DNA of 20,066 bases, from the NCBI GenBank assembly GCA_900545325.1, contig UQZE01000018.1, positions 1 through 20,066 on the forward strand, written 5' to 3'. The position numbers were made by a program, and so were the translations under genes. A model generated the notes under the pieces. It made no database searches and had not been told where the DNA came from. It saw nothing but the letters and a program-made list of their open reading frames with translations. This stretch comes from an uncultured Eubacteriales bacterium. Lineage in GTDB: Bacteria > Bacillota > Clostridia > Christensenellales > Borkfalkiaceae. Positions 7,086-13,761 of this stretch are shown piece by piece (position 1 is the first letter of the stretch; each line of letters opens with the position of its first letter).

Positions 7086-8302
7086 AAACGGCGCTCATCA
7101 GTTTCAGAGATACCGAACAGAATTACGAACGCACCGCCGAGGAAAGCCTGGTGTGGGCGTTCAACGCGGGCGGTATCCGCGTGGACGACATTTCCGTGCT
7201 GTCGGTCAAGGACGATCTCGGTTTCAAGCGGCGGCTGGACGAGCTCGAAAAGGCGGCGTTCACGAACGTTATCGTGCTCTGTTCGGACGAAGTTACTTTC
7301 GATATCAAGGGATTTCTCGCGAAAAAGCTGGGCGTCAGTCTGGAAGAAAACAAAAACGCGAGAAAATTCATACAGGAATACAACGACAGAACGGGGAACG
7401 CGGGCGGTTCGGAATACGCGCTCCTGCCCGAGGGCAGTACGGTCATTCCCAACTTCAACGGCGTCTTTCAGGGGTTTCTGGCGGAAGGCGATTACACCAT
7501 CACCCTGCTGCCAAACCGCCCCGAGGCGTTCGGCGCCATGTGCAGCACCTATATTCTGCCTTACTTTGAAAAGAAATACAAAATACGCTACGATAAACTC
7601 ACGCTCAAACTTTTCGGCGTAAAAGAGGATGAGCTGGAAGAAGTGCTCCGCAAAACGGGCAAAATGGCGAAAAACAAGCTGAAATTCAACGTAGAGCGCG
7701 ATCATTCGGACGTGAGGCTCAACGTCGTGTACGACAGCAACACGCCGAAAATGCTCGCCGACGATGCCATACGCTTTCTCGTTTCCTCGCTGAAAGATAA
7801 AATTTATGCGGAAGAGGACGTCGGCCTGTCCAAATGCCTGTTCGATCTGCTGTCCCTGCACCGCAAAAAGATCGCCTTTGCGGAAAGTTTCACCGCGGGG
7901 CGGGTGGCGGCTTCGCTCATATCGGTGCCGGGGGCGAGCGCCGTCGTCAACGAAGGCGTCGTGGCGTACAGCAACCACGCCAAACAGACGAGGCTGGGCG
8001 TGCGCGCGGAAACGCTGCAAAACTACGGCGCGGTCAGCACGCAGACCGCGTACGAAATGGCCGCGGGGCTGCTCCGCGACGGAGATACGGATATCGCCGT
8101 CGCCACGACGGGGATCGCAGGTCCGAAGTCGGACGATACAAAAAAGCCCGTGGGGCTGTGCTTTATCGCCGTGGGCGACAGAGCCGGGCTGCACATACAC
8201 AAACTGAATTTCGCGGGCGACCGCGAGGAAATCACGGAAACTGCGAAAAATACCGCGCTTTTCTTTGCGATAACGCATTTGAGAGCGGGCGGTTCGGAAT
8301 AG
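7082..8302 (+). CDS. cinA: CinA-like protein with nicotinamide-nucleotide amidase domain and a divergent N-terminal domain
   Basis: This 406-residue protein has the two-domain layout of CinA. The C-terminal domain (about 245-400) is a clear PncC/CinA amidase that deamidates NMN in pyridine-nucleotide salvage. It carries AESFTAGRVAASL (Ser269, Thr271), VVAYSNHAKQTRLGV, YGAVSTQTAYEMA, VATTGIAGP and KPVGLCFIAVGD. The usual AESCTGG is changed to AESFTAG, keeping Ser, Thr and the last Gly. The N-terminal COG1058/MoaB-like domain is alignable by LLPEGSTVIPNFNG and ITLLPNRPEAF. It lacks the hallmark GTELLLG (here SFRDTEQNYER) and GGLGPT (here CSDEVT), so its pyrophosphatase activity is probably lost. 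It overlaps pgsA by 4 nt and sits directly upstream of recA, the usual cinA position. Confidence 0.88.
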   Translation: MKTALISFRDTEQNYERTAEESLVWAFNAGGIRVDDISVLSVKDDLGFKRRLDELEKAAFTNVIVLCSDEVTFDIKGFLAKKLGVSLEENKNARKFIQEYNDRTGNAGGSEYALLPEGSTVIPNFNGVFQGFLAEGDYTITLLPNRPEAFGAMCSTYILPYFEKKYKIRYDKLTLKLFGVKEDELEEVLRKTGKMAKNKLKFNVERDHSDVRLNVVYDSNTPKMLADDAIRFLVSSLKDKIYAEEDVGLSKCLFDLLSLHRKKIAFAESFTAGRVAASLISVPGASAVVNEGVVAYSNHAKQTRLGVRAETLQNYGAVSTQTAYEMAAGLLRDGDTDIAVATTGIAGPKSDDTKKPVGLCFIAVGDRAGLHIHKLNFAGDREEITETAKNTALFFAITHLRAGGSE

Positions 8303-8308
8303 AAGACG

Positions 8309-8315
8309 AAAGGAG
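8309..8315 (+). promoter_or_regulatory. Ribosome binding site of recA
   Basis: AAAGGAG lies 5 nt before the recA ATG in the 18-nt gap after cinA. No promoter and no GAAC-N4-GTTC LexA-type box is visible in this gap, so recA appears to depend on upstream operon transcription. Confidence 0.7.
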
Positions 8316-8320
8316 AAATC

Positions 8321-9334
8321 ATGGAAGAGAAGAAAAAGACGGACGACGGCAAGGCGAAAGCGCTGGAAAGCGTTTTGGTTCAGATCGAAAAACAATACGG
8401 CAAGGGCGCGATCATGCGCCTCGGCGACAGCGCGGGCGATACGACGATTGAGGTCATTCCCTCGGGCTGTCTGGCGCTCGACGTCGCGCTCGGCATCGGC
8501 GGCATGCCGCGCGGCAGGATCATAGAGATATACGGACCGGAGTCTTCGGGTAAGACCACGGTCGCCCTGCACGCCATTGCGGAAGCGCAGAAACTGGGCG
8601 GCATTGCGGCGTTTATAGACGCGGAGCACGCCCTCGATCCCGTGTATGCCAAAAATTTGGGCGTGAACCTCGACGAGCTGTACGTTTCCCAGCCCGACAC
8701 GGGCGAGCAGGCGCTCGACATCACCGATTCGCTCATACGGAGCGGCGCGGTGGACATCATCGTCGTGGACTCGGTGGCGGCGCTCACCCCGAAAGCGGAA
8801 ATAGAAGGCGAAATGGGCGAATCGCACGTCGGTCTGCAGGCCAGGCTAATGTCGCAGGCGCTCAGAAAGCTCGCGGGCATCACCAACAAGAGCAAGACCT
8901 GCGTCATCTTTATCAACCAGCTGCGCGAAAAGGTGGGCATTATGTTCGGCAATCCCGAAACCACCCCCGGCGGCAAGGCGCTCAAATTCTACGCCAGCGT
9001 GCGCCTGGACGTGAGAAAGGCGGACGCGCTCAAGGATACCGACGGACAGTTCGGCAACCACACCAAGGCGAAGGTTGTCAAAAACAAGCTGGCGCCCCCG
9101 TTCAAGACGGCGGAGTTCGATATCATCTACGGCGAGGGAATCAGCAGGGAAGGCTGTCTTATCGATCTCGGCGTGAATTACGGCGTTCTGGAAAAGAGCG
9201 GCGCATGGTTTTCCTATAACGGGGAAAAGATCGGGCAGGGGCGCGACAAGACGCGCGATTTCCTCAAAGCCAACGCGGAAATTTCAAACGAGATAGAATC
9301 CAAAATCCGCGAAGCCGCAAATATGAAGAAATAA
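8321..9334 (+). CDS. recA: Recombinase RecA
   Basis: This 337-residue DNA-dependent ATPase forms filaments on single-stranded DNA, catalyses homologous strand exchange and promotes SOS repressor self-cleavage. Visible features are Walker A GPESSGKTT (Lys78, Thr79), the Walker B strand VDIIVVDSVAALTPKAE, loop L1 around EGEMGESHVGLQARLMSQAL, the INQLREKVGIMFGNPETTPGG segment leading into loop L2, and the C-terminal domain. The N-terminal helix residues ALESVLVQIEKQYGKGAIMRLGD are canonical. Length is slightly short of the 345-355 common in other groups, owing to a brief acidic tail. Translation is supported by AAAGGAG. It is the last gene of the long operon before the rny promoter. Confidence 0.98.
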   Translation: MEEKKKTDDGKAKALESVLVQIEKQYGKGAIMRLGDSAGDTTIEVIPSGCLALDVALGIGGMPRGRIIEIYGPESSGKTTVALHAIAEAQKLGGIAAFIDAEHALDPVYAKNLGVNLDELYVSQPDTGEQALDITDSLIRSGAVDIIVVDSVAALTPKAEIEGEMGESHVGLQARLMSQALRKLAGITNKSKTCVIFINQLREKVGIMFGNPETTPGGKALKFYASVRLDVRKADALKDTDGQFGNHTKAKVVKNKLAPPFKTAEFDIIYGEGISREGCLIDLGVNYGVLEKSGAWFSYNGEKIGQGRDKTRDFLKANAEISNEIESKIREAANMKK

Positions 9335-9343
9335 CGTATTCGA

Positions 9344-9372
9344 TTGACAAACGCCAACAAATATTATAAAAT
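9344..9372 (+). promoter_or_regulatory. Sigma-A-type promoter of rny
   Basis: A perfect -35 TTGACA (9344-9349) is followed after 17 bp by TAAAAT (9367-9372); TATAAA at 9365-9370 is an overlapping alternative -10. It lies just after the recA stop and 46 nt before the rny ATG. A strong AGGAGG (9404-9409) sits 8 nt before the start. RNase Y is therefore likely expressed independently of the recA operon. Confidence 0.8.
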
Positions 9373-9417
9373 AAATAAGGATAAAAAATTATCCGCAGTC
9401 AACAGGAGGCTTAAAGT

Positions 9418-11025
9418 ATGGCAATGAAATTCGCAAGCTCCCTGTTCTTGATGTCGACCGGCGCATGGATCGGCATATTGATCGGCGCCGTAATTGCAGT
9501 GGGTGTCGGCCTGTTCTTTTTGGGATTGTTCCTGCAGAAGAAAAAGACCGACAAGCGTTTGGGGGAAATCGACACCGTCGTGAGAAAAATGCTCGACGAC
9601 GCGCGTGTCGAAAGTAAGGCCATTAAAAAGGAAGCAATTTTAGAAGCGAAAGAACAGGAGTTGAAGCTTCGCAACGAGTTCGAGCGCGAATCGAAAGAAA
9701 AGCGCGCGGAAATTCAGAAACTGGAAAACCGTCTTGTGCAGAAAGAGGAGATCCTCGACAAGAAGGAAGACAATTTACTGAAGCGGAACGAAGAGGTGAC
9801 GAGACAGCAGCAGAACCTGAAAAACAAGGAAGCTGAGGTCGACAAAAAGCTCGAGGAGATCCGTGGGCAGCACGAGCAGATGCTCCTGCAGTTCGAAAAG
9901 ATTTCCCAGATGTCGCGGGACGAGGCGAAAGCCGAACTCGTCGCGGCCATGGAGGACGAGGCGAAGAAAGACGCCGTCGGCCTCGTAAGGCAGATTGAAA
10001 GCGACGCCAAGGAAGAGGCGGACAAAAAGGCGAAAGAGATCATTTCGCTCGCCATTCAGAAATGCAGTACGGAACAGGCGACGGAAATAACCGTTTCCGT
10101 AGTTCCCCTGCCGAACGACGACATGAAGGCGCGTATCATCGGCAGAGAGGGGCGCAATATCAGAACGCTTGAAAACGCCACGGGCATCGAACTCATCATA
10201 GACGATACGCCCGAAGTGGTCATTTTATCGGGTTTCGACCCTGTGAGAAGGGAAGTAGCCCGCATCGCGCTCGAAAAACTCATCGCGGACGGACGCATTC
10301 ACCCCGCGAGAATAGAAGAGACGGTGGAGAAAGTCAAAAAAGAACTCGACGCGGAGATCAAGCAGTACGGAGAAAACGCAATGTTCGAATGCGGTCTGTT
10401 CGGCCTGCATCCCGAAATCATCAAGCTGCTCGGCCGTTTGAAATTCAGAACGAGTTACGGGCAGAACGTGCTGAGGCACTCGCTTGAGGTGGCGCACCTT
10501 GCCGGCACGATGGCGGCCGAACTCGGCGTAGACGTAAATCTGGCGAAACGCGCGGGGTTGCTGCACGATCTTGGCAAGGCGGTGGACTTCGAAGTCGAAG
10601 GCACGCACATGCAGATCGGCGCGGACCTTGCGAAAAAGTATAAAGAAAACCACGTAGTCGTCAACGCGATCCTTTCGCATCACGGCGACGTTGAACCCAA
10701 GACCATAGAAGCGGTGCTCGTAGCCGCTGCGGACGCGATATCGGGCGCACGCCCCGGCGCGAGAAGGGAAACCACGACCAACTATGTGAAAAGACTGCAG
10801 AAGCTCGAAGAACTCGCAGGCGATTTCAAAGGCGTGGACAAGTGCTACGCCATACAGGCCGGACGGGAAATCCGCGTGATGGTCAAACCCGAGCAGGTGG
10901 ACGATTCGCAGACGCTGTTCCTCGCGAAAGAGATTGCGAAGAAGATCGAAAGCGAACTCGAATATCCCGGACAGATCAAAGTCAACGTCATCAGGGAATG
11001 GCGCGCGACGGAATTCGCAAAATAA
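9418..11025 (+). CDS. rny: Ribonuclease Y
   Basis: This 535-residue membrane-anchored endoribonuclease initiates mRNA decay. Domains in order: an N-terminal transmembrane helix (about residues 15-40, WIGILIGAVIAVGVGLFFLG), a long charged coiled coil (about 40-215) rich in Lys, Glu and Gln, a KH RNA-binding domain (about 220-290, GREGRNIRTLENATG starting near residue 242), and an HD metal-dependent phosphohydrolase domain with RHSLEVAHLAG, LLHDLGKA (His383, Asp384) and ILSHHGD. The C-terminal ETTTNYVKRLQKLEELA and INVIRE-like tail are also conserved. It is slightly longer than the usual 510-520 residues, mainly at the N-terminus. It follows recA, as in many Clostridia, but has its own promoter and ribosome binding site. 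Confidence 0.96.
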   Translation: MAMKFASSLFLMSTGAWIGILIGAVIAVGVGLFFLGLFLQKKKTDKRLGEIDTVVRKMLDDARVESKAIKKEAILEAKEQELKLRNEFERESKEKRAEIQKLENRLVQKEEILDKKEDNLLKRNEEVTRQQQNLKNKEAEVDKKLEEIRGQHEQMLLQFEKISQMSRDEAKAELVAAMEDEAKKDAVGLVRQIESDAKEEADKKAKEIISLAIQKCSTEQATEITVSVVPLPNDDMKARIIGREGRNIRTLENATGIELIIDDTPEVVILSGFDPVRREVARIALEKLIADGRIHPARIEETVEKVKKELDAEIKQYGENAMFECGLFGLHPEIIKLLGRLKFRTSYGQNVLRHSLEVAHLAGTMAAELGVDVNLAKRAGLLHDLGKAVDFEVEGTHMQIGADLAKKYKENHVVVNAILSHHGDVEPKTIEAVLVAAADAISGARPGARRETTTNYVKRLQKLEELAGDFKGVDKCYAIQAGREIRVMVKPEQVDDSQTLFLAKEIAKKIESELEYPGQIKVNVIREWRATEFAK

Positions 11026-11028
11026 CCG

Positions 11029-11054
11029 AAAAGGAGAGCAATCGCTCTCCTTTT
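11029..11054. terminator. Bidirectional hairpin terminator between rny and the XRE regulator
   Basis: AAAAGGAGAGC (11029-11039) pairs perfectly with GCTCTCCTTTT (11044-11054) over a 4-nt loop, giving an 11-bp stem. On the plus strand it starts 3 nt after the rny stop and runs into TTTTATTTATTC. On the minus strand the stem ends in a U-run immediately after the regulator stop codon. It can terminate both converging genes. Confidence 0.82.
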
Positions 11055-11727
11055 ATTTATTCTTTATCAAGTCGTCTATTGCGCCGAGTGCAGAACAGAG
11101 AACGATGCCTGCGGGAAACGCAACCCAGCCGGGATGCCAAAGTCCGCGGACGGCGCCGAGCAGTAAAAACGTTACGAGGGCAGCGAGCATTACGAAACCG
11201 CTGAAACGGGAAGCGCCTCCGCCGTTCGCGGCGTCGTCGATCGCGCCGAGCAGCGCGCATAAACATATGCCGACGGGAAAAGCAATCCAACCGGGGTGCC
11301 AGTGTCCGCCGAGTATGCCGAGCAGCAAAAAAGCGAAAAATGCGCTGAGCATGATAGCTCCGTCGAATACGGATACGATCTTTCTTCTGCCGCGGTGCGC
11401 CCGTTTTATTTTTACGACCGCCGCAGGCTGCGACGGCGTTTCGCCGTTTACTTCTTTTTCGTCCGCCGTTGCGCCGACGGTCGGCGCCTGTTCTTGCGTT
11501 GCGTTCGAGTCCGCCGCGCAGTCGCCGTATTTTCCCTTAAGCAATTCGTCAACGCTCACGCCGAACAACTCGGAAATCGGAACGAGAAGCCCCGTATCGG
11601 GAAAAGAATCTCCGTTTTCCCATTTGGATACCGCTTGATTCGTTACGCCGAGCTTGTCGGCAAGTTCGGTCTGCGTCCAGCCTTGCCGCTTGCGCAGGGC
11701 ATATAAAAATCTGCCGAAATCGTTCAT
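11053..11727 (-). CDS. Membrane-anchored XRE-family transcriptional regulator with duplicated WHPGW module
   Basis: This 224-residue protein has an N-terminal Cro/C1-type helix-turn-helix (about residues 5-62). WTQTELADKLGVTNQAVSKW forms the two helices of the motif, followed by the usual LFGVSVDELLKG end. A disordered linker (about 65-105) and a basic stretch (KIKRAHRGRRK) lead into the membrane part. That part is two tandem copies of a 41-residue unit, at 126-166 and 180-220. I count 27 identical positions between the copies, each centred on WHPGW (143-147, 197-201) and ending GAIDD. The product should bind DNA while held in the membrane, possibly sensing an envelope signal or forming a dimer. 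The start is supported by AAGGAG 7 nt upstream. It is divergent from a methyltransferase gene. Its target and signal are unknown. Confidence 0.85.
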   Translation of the reverse strand: MNDFGRFLYALRKRQGWTQTELADKLGVTNQAVSKWENGDSFPDTGLLVPISELFGVSVDELLKGKYGDCAADSNATQEQAPTVGATADEKEVNGETPSQPAAVVKIKRAHRGRRKIVSVFDGAIMLSAFFAFLLLGILGGHWHPGWIAFPVGICLCALLGAIDDAANGGGASRFSGFVMLAALVTFLLLGAVRGLWHPGWVAFPAGIVLCSALGAIDDLIKNK

Positions 11728-11756
11728 ATGAGTTCTCCTTGTTTTTCGTTGCCTCT

Positions 11757-11785
11757 ATTATACAACGGGAAGGCGTTTTTTCCAA
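11757..11785 (-). promoter_or_regulatory. Promoter of the XRE regulator gene
   Basis: Read on the minus strand, TTGGAA (11785-11780) and TATAAT (11762-11757) are 17 bp apart. The -35 hexamer lies inside GTTGGAAAA (11786-11778), which matches half of the nearby inverted repeat, so a repressor bound there would block this promoter. The ribosome binding site is AAGGAG (11740-11735). Confidence 0.72.
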
Positions 11786-11801
11786 CAAACGACGTTAGAA
11801 C

Positions 11802-11824
11802 TTTTCCAACCGTCGGTTGGAAAA
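11802..11824. promoter_or_regulatory. Perfect inverted repeat between divergent promoters, candidate operator
   Basis: TTTTCCAACCG (11802-11812) and CGGTTGGAAAA (11814-11824) form perfect 11-bp arms around a single central T. The repeat lies between the -35 boxes of the two divergent promoters, 6 nt before the methyltransferase -35. A further partial half-site TTTTCCAAC occurs at 11778-11786. The dyad size suits an XRE-type dimer, so the neighbouring regulator is the obvious candidate to bind it. It could instead act as a transcribed hairpin, but it lies outside both predicted transcripts. Confidence 0.72.
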
Positions 11825-11830
11825 TGCATT

Positions 11831-11859
11831 TTGACTTTTTTTACGGTGTGTGTTATGAT
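11831..11859 (+). promoter_or_regulatory. Promoter of the methyltransferase gene
   Basis: TTGACT (11831-11836) and TATGAT (11854-11859) are 17 bp apart, with an extended -10 TGT. The predicted start near 11866 leaves a leader of only about 12 nt, just enough for the GAGGTGG ribosome binding site (11867-11873) before the ATG at 11878. Confidence 0.7.
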
Positions 11860-11877
11860 AAGTGCAGAGGTGGTTAT

Positions 11878-12516
11878 ATGAATAATCGCGCATTTTACAA
11901 CGCTGCGGGGGTGCGCGCGGAAGACCTGCCGTTTTCGCCGCGTTCGGAAAAATTGTTTGAAAGACTGCGGCCGATTTTTGATAATTTGATTTTTCGCGGA
12001 TGCCGTACGTTGGAAATCGGCTGCGGCAACGGCCGCATATCTTTTGCGATCGAGAAATCGGGCGCGTGCGCTTGCGGCATCGATTTTGCGGACGAACTCG
12101 TTGAATTCGCAAACCGCTTTGCGCAAAACACAGGTTCGGGCGCGGAATTTTTTACGGCAGACGCGGTAAATTTTTCCCTTCGCAAACGATTTGATCTGAT
12201 TTTTTTGGTTCAGAACAATATAGCCGAATTTTCTCCGACGGATTTTTCTTCCATGCTGCAATGCGTATATGCGCATTTGACGAAAAAAGGCAGTTTTTTG
12301 ACCGAACTTTACGAAAACGACGGACGCGGGCCGCAAAAAGATCGGCTCGCCGTCCCCGGCAAAGGCGAATTCGATTATTATACGTACGCGTGGACGCCCG
12401 CCCGCCTGGACGCCGCGTTAAAAAAGTATTTTAAAAGCGTGCGCTCTTATTCGGACGATATTGTTTTGTCAAGCGGGCGTTTGAAAAAAAGATATGTTTT
12501 CCTCGCCGCAAAGTAG
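11878..12516 (+). CDS. Class I SAM-dependent methyltransferase, 212 aa
   Basis: The best start is ATG 11878, preceded by GAGGTGG. A longer in-frame start at 11728 would run through the promoter and operator and is rejected. The Rossmann-type SAM site is clear: motif I LEIGCGNGRISFAIE (about residues 43-57), followed by the acidic residue of CGIDFADELVEFANRF. A motif IV-like LIFLVQNNIAEF comes next, then HLTKKGSFLTELYE as post-motif strands. It resembles the Methyltransf_11/25 group, whose substrates range from small metabolites to lipids and quinones; nothing here identifies the target. The gene looks more AT-rich and T-rich than the housekeeping genes around it (not counted), as expected of accessory DNA. 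It is divergent from the membrane XRE regulator. Confidence 0.83.
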   Translation: MNNRAFYNAAGVRAEDLPFSPRSEKLFERLRPIFDNLIFRGCRTLEIGCGNGRISFAIEKSGACACGIDFADELVEFANRFAQNTGSGAEFFTADAVNFSLRKRFDLIFLVQNNIAEFSPTDFSSMLQCVYAHLTKKGSFLTELYENDGRGPQKDRLAVPGKGEFDYYTYAWTPARLDAALKKYFKSVRSYSDDIVLSSGRLKKRYVFLAAK

Positions 12517-12526
12517 CGGCGTTTTT
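12504..12526 (+). terminator. Terminator of the methyltransferase gene
   Basis: CGCCGC (12504-12509) pairs with GCGGCG (12516-12521) across a 6-nt loop, followed directly by five T (12522-12526). The stem overlaps the methyltransferase stop codon (12514-12516). The converging GNAT gene ends at 12525. Confidence 0.7.
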
Positions 12527-13034
12527 ACTTTTCCGCCTTGAAAACGATATGCGGCATGTCGATCCCGTAATAATGTTTCACGAAACTGCCCGCGGCTTTC
12601 ATGCCGTTGCGCTTCGCCACGTTCTGCGACGGCAGGTTGTTGTCCCGTATGATGGAATACACTTCTTCCGCGCCCAATTTTTCAAAGGCATAGTTCTTGC
12701 AGGCGGCCGCCGCTTCGGTCGCATAGCCCTTGTGCCAGAATTTCTTTCTGAAGAGATAACCTACTTCCAGCACTTCTTTTTCGGGCGTCTGCTGTTTCGT
12801 GAGGCCGCATTGTCCGATCATTTCGCCCGTTTCTTTGAGTATGACCGCCCAAAGTCCGAAACCGTCCTTTTCGTACCGTTTGAGCTGGTTGTTCAGCCAT
12901 GCTTCGGCTTCCTCTTCGGTGAACGCGTGCTCATATGCGTACATGACCTCTTCGTCATACAACATATCGGTCAGCGCGCCGAAATCGCCCTTTGTCATTT
13001 CTCTTAAAATAAGTCTTTTAGTTTCGAGTATCAT
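12525..13034 (-). CDS. GNAT-family N-acetyltransferase, RimJ/RimL-like
   Basis: With the start at ATG 13034 the product is 169 residues, beginning MILETKRLILREMTKGDF, the standard opening of the RimJ/RimL (Acetyltransf_3) group. The acetyl-CoA pyrophosphate loop is around FWHKGYATEAA (about residues 98-108), preceded by the VGYLFRKKFW strand. The later NLPSQNVAKRNGMK segment is the conserved Asn/Ser region of this family. The longer open frame back to 13079 adds residues MPPHRRGQFEFTEKF, which do not fit the family and overlap the upp terminator hairpin. ACGGAG (13046-13041 on this strand) supports the shorter start. Such enzymes acetylate N-termini of ribosomal proteins, antibiotics or small amines; the substrate here is unknown. 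It converges with the methyltransferase gene. Confidence 0.85.
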   Translation of the reverse strand: MILETKRLILREMTKGDFGALTDMLYDEEVMYAYEHAFTEEEAEAWLNNQLKRYEKDGFGLWAVILKETGEMIGQCGLTKQQTPEKEVLEVGYLFRKKFWHKGYATEAAAACKNYAFEKLGAEEVYSIIRDNNLPSQNVAKRNGMKAAGSFVKHYYGIDMPHIVFKAEK

Positions 13035-13055
13035 GAATTTCTCCGTAAATTCAAA

Positions 13056-13079
13056 TTGCCCCCGTCTATGCGGAGGCAA
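13056..13079 (-). terminator. Hairpin after upp, probable weak terminator
   Basis: On the minus strand TTGCCTCCG pairs with CGGGGGCAA (9 bp with one G-U pair, 6-nt loop), followed by TTTGAATTT. It lies 17 nt after the upp stop and just before the GNAT ribosome binding site. The U-tract is poor, so some readthrough from upp into the GNAT gene is likely. Confidence 0.45.
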
Positions 13080-13095
13080 ATAGTCTTTTTTTTAT

Positions 13096-13728
13096 TTATT
13101 TCGTCCCGAAAATGCGGTCGCCCGCGTCCCCGAGGCCGGGCACGATATAGCCCGATTCGTTCAGTTTTTCGTCGAGCGCCGCGCAGTACAGCGGTATGTC
13201 GGGATGCGCGTCCGTAAACGCCTTGATCCCTTCAGGCGCCGCGATAAGGCACATGAATTTAACGTCCTTGCAGCCGCGCGCTTTCAGAAAATTCACCGCG
13301 GCGTTGGCGCTGCCGCCCGTCGCAAGCATGGGATCGACCAGCACGACCTGTCGGTTTGCGATGTCGGCGGGGAGCTTGCAGTAATATTCGTGCGGTTCGA
13401 GCGTCTTTTCGTCGCGGTACAGGCCGATATGTCCCACTTTCGCCGTCGGAAACAAATTGAGAATTCCGCCCGTCATGCCGAGCCCCGCGCGGAGAATGGG
13501 CACGATCGCCACGTCCTTGCAGGAAAGCACCTTTACGGTGGCTTCGGAAACGGGCGTCTTGATGGTCACGTCTTTCAGCGGGAGGTCGCGGAACACTTCG
13601 TACGCCATCAGCATGGCTATCTCTTCCACGAGTTCTCGGAACTGTTTGGAAGAAGTGTTCTCGTCGCGCATGAGAGATATTTTGTGCGTGATCAAAGGGT
13701 GTTCGAATACTGTTACGTTGCGGTTCAT
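13096..13728 (-). CDS. upp: Uracil phosphoribosyltransferase
   Basis: This 210-residue cytoplasmic enzyme converts uracil and PRPP to UMP in pyrimidine salvage. The type I PRTase PRPP-binding loop is VLVDPMLATGGSAN (Asp132 to Ser140). The uracil-binding C-terminal end matches the family (LNESGYIVPGLGDAGDRIFG), as does the opening VTVFEHPLITHKISLMRDE. Length is standard (about 209). AAGGGG 8 nt before the ATG serves as the ribosome binding site. The gene lies 33 nt downstream of spoVG on the same strand with no terminator that would work in this direction, so the two are probably co-transcribed. Confidence 0.97.
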   Translation of the reverse strand: MNRNVTVFEHPLITHKISLMRDENTSSKQFRELVEEIAMLMAYEVFRDLPLKDVTIKTPVSEATVKVLSCKDVAIVPILRAGLGMTGGILNLFPTAKVGHIGLYRDEKTLEPHEYYCKLPADIANRQVVLVDPMLATGGSANAAVNFLKARGCKDVKFMCLIAAPEGIKAFTDAHPDIPLYCAALDEKLNESGYIVPGLGDAGDRIFGTK

Positions 13729-13746
13729 CTTGTGTACCCCTTTTTT

Positions 13747-13761
13747 CGGACCTCAGGTCCG
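13747..13761 (-). other. Short perfect hairpin between spoVG and upp
   Basis: CGGACC (13747-13752) and GGTCCG (13756-13761) form a 6-bp stem with a 3-nt loop, starting right after the spoVG stop. On the transcribed strand it is followed by A-residues and the upp ribosome binding site, not by U, so it does not look like a terminator. It may mark an mRNA processing or stability point, or tune access to the upp ribosome binding site. Confidence 0.45.

Noticed and set aside
8303..8320. A LexA/SOS box before recA
   Set aside because: No GAAC-N4-GTTC or CTGT-N8-ACAG type dyad is visible in the short cinA-recA gap; recA seems to be operon-driven, though an SOS site within cinA or further upstream was not ruled out.
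7034..8827. A 597-codon open frame on the minus strand across cinA and recA
   Set aside because: Same reasoning: shadow of cinA and recA with no ribosome binding site, domain or membrane pattern.
10934..11638. A plus-strand 234-codon frame across the rny end and the regulator gene
   Set aside because: It runs through the rny terminator hairpin and antisense to a gene with a clear HTH domain and duplicated membrane module; Ser/Pro/Thr-rich shadow composition.
11728..11877. N-terminal extension of the methyltransferase starting at 11728
   Set aside because: This would translate across the regulator promoter, the inverted repeat and the methyltransferase's own promoter. The added residues do not resemble the family, and the ATG at 11878 has a ribosome binding site.
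13035..13079. Fifteen-residue extension of the GNAT protein
   Set aside because: It overlaps the upp downstream hairpin and has no family similarity; ATG 13034 has a suitable ribosome binding site and the standard RimJ/RimL N-terminus.
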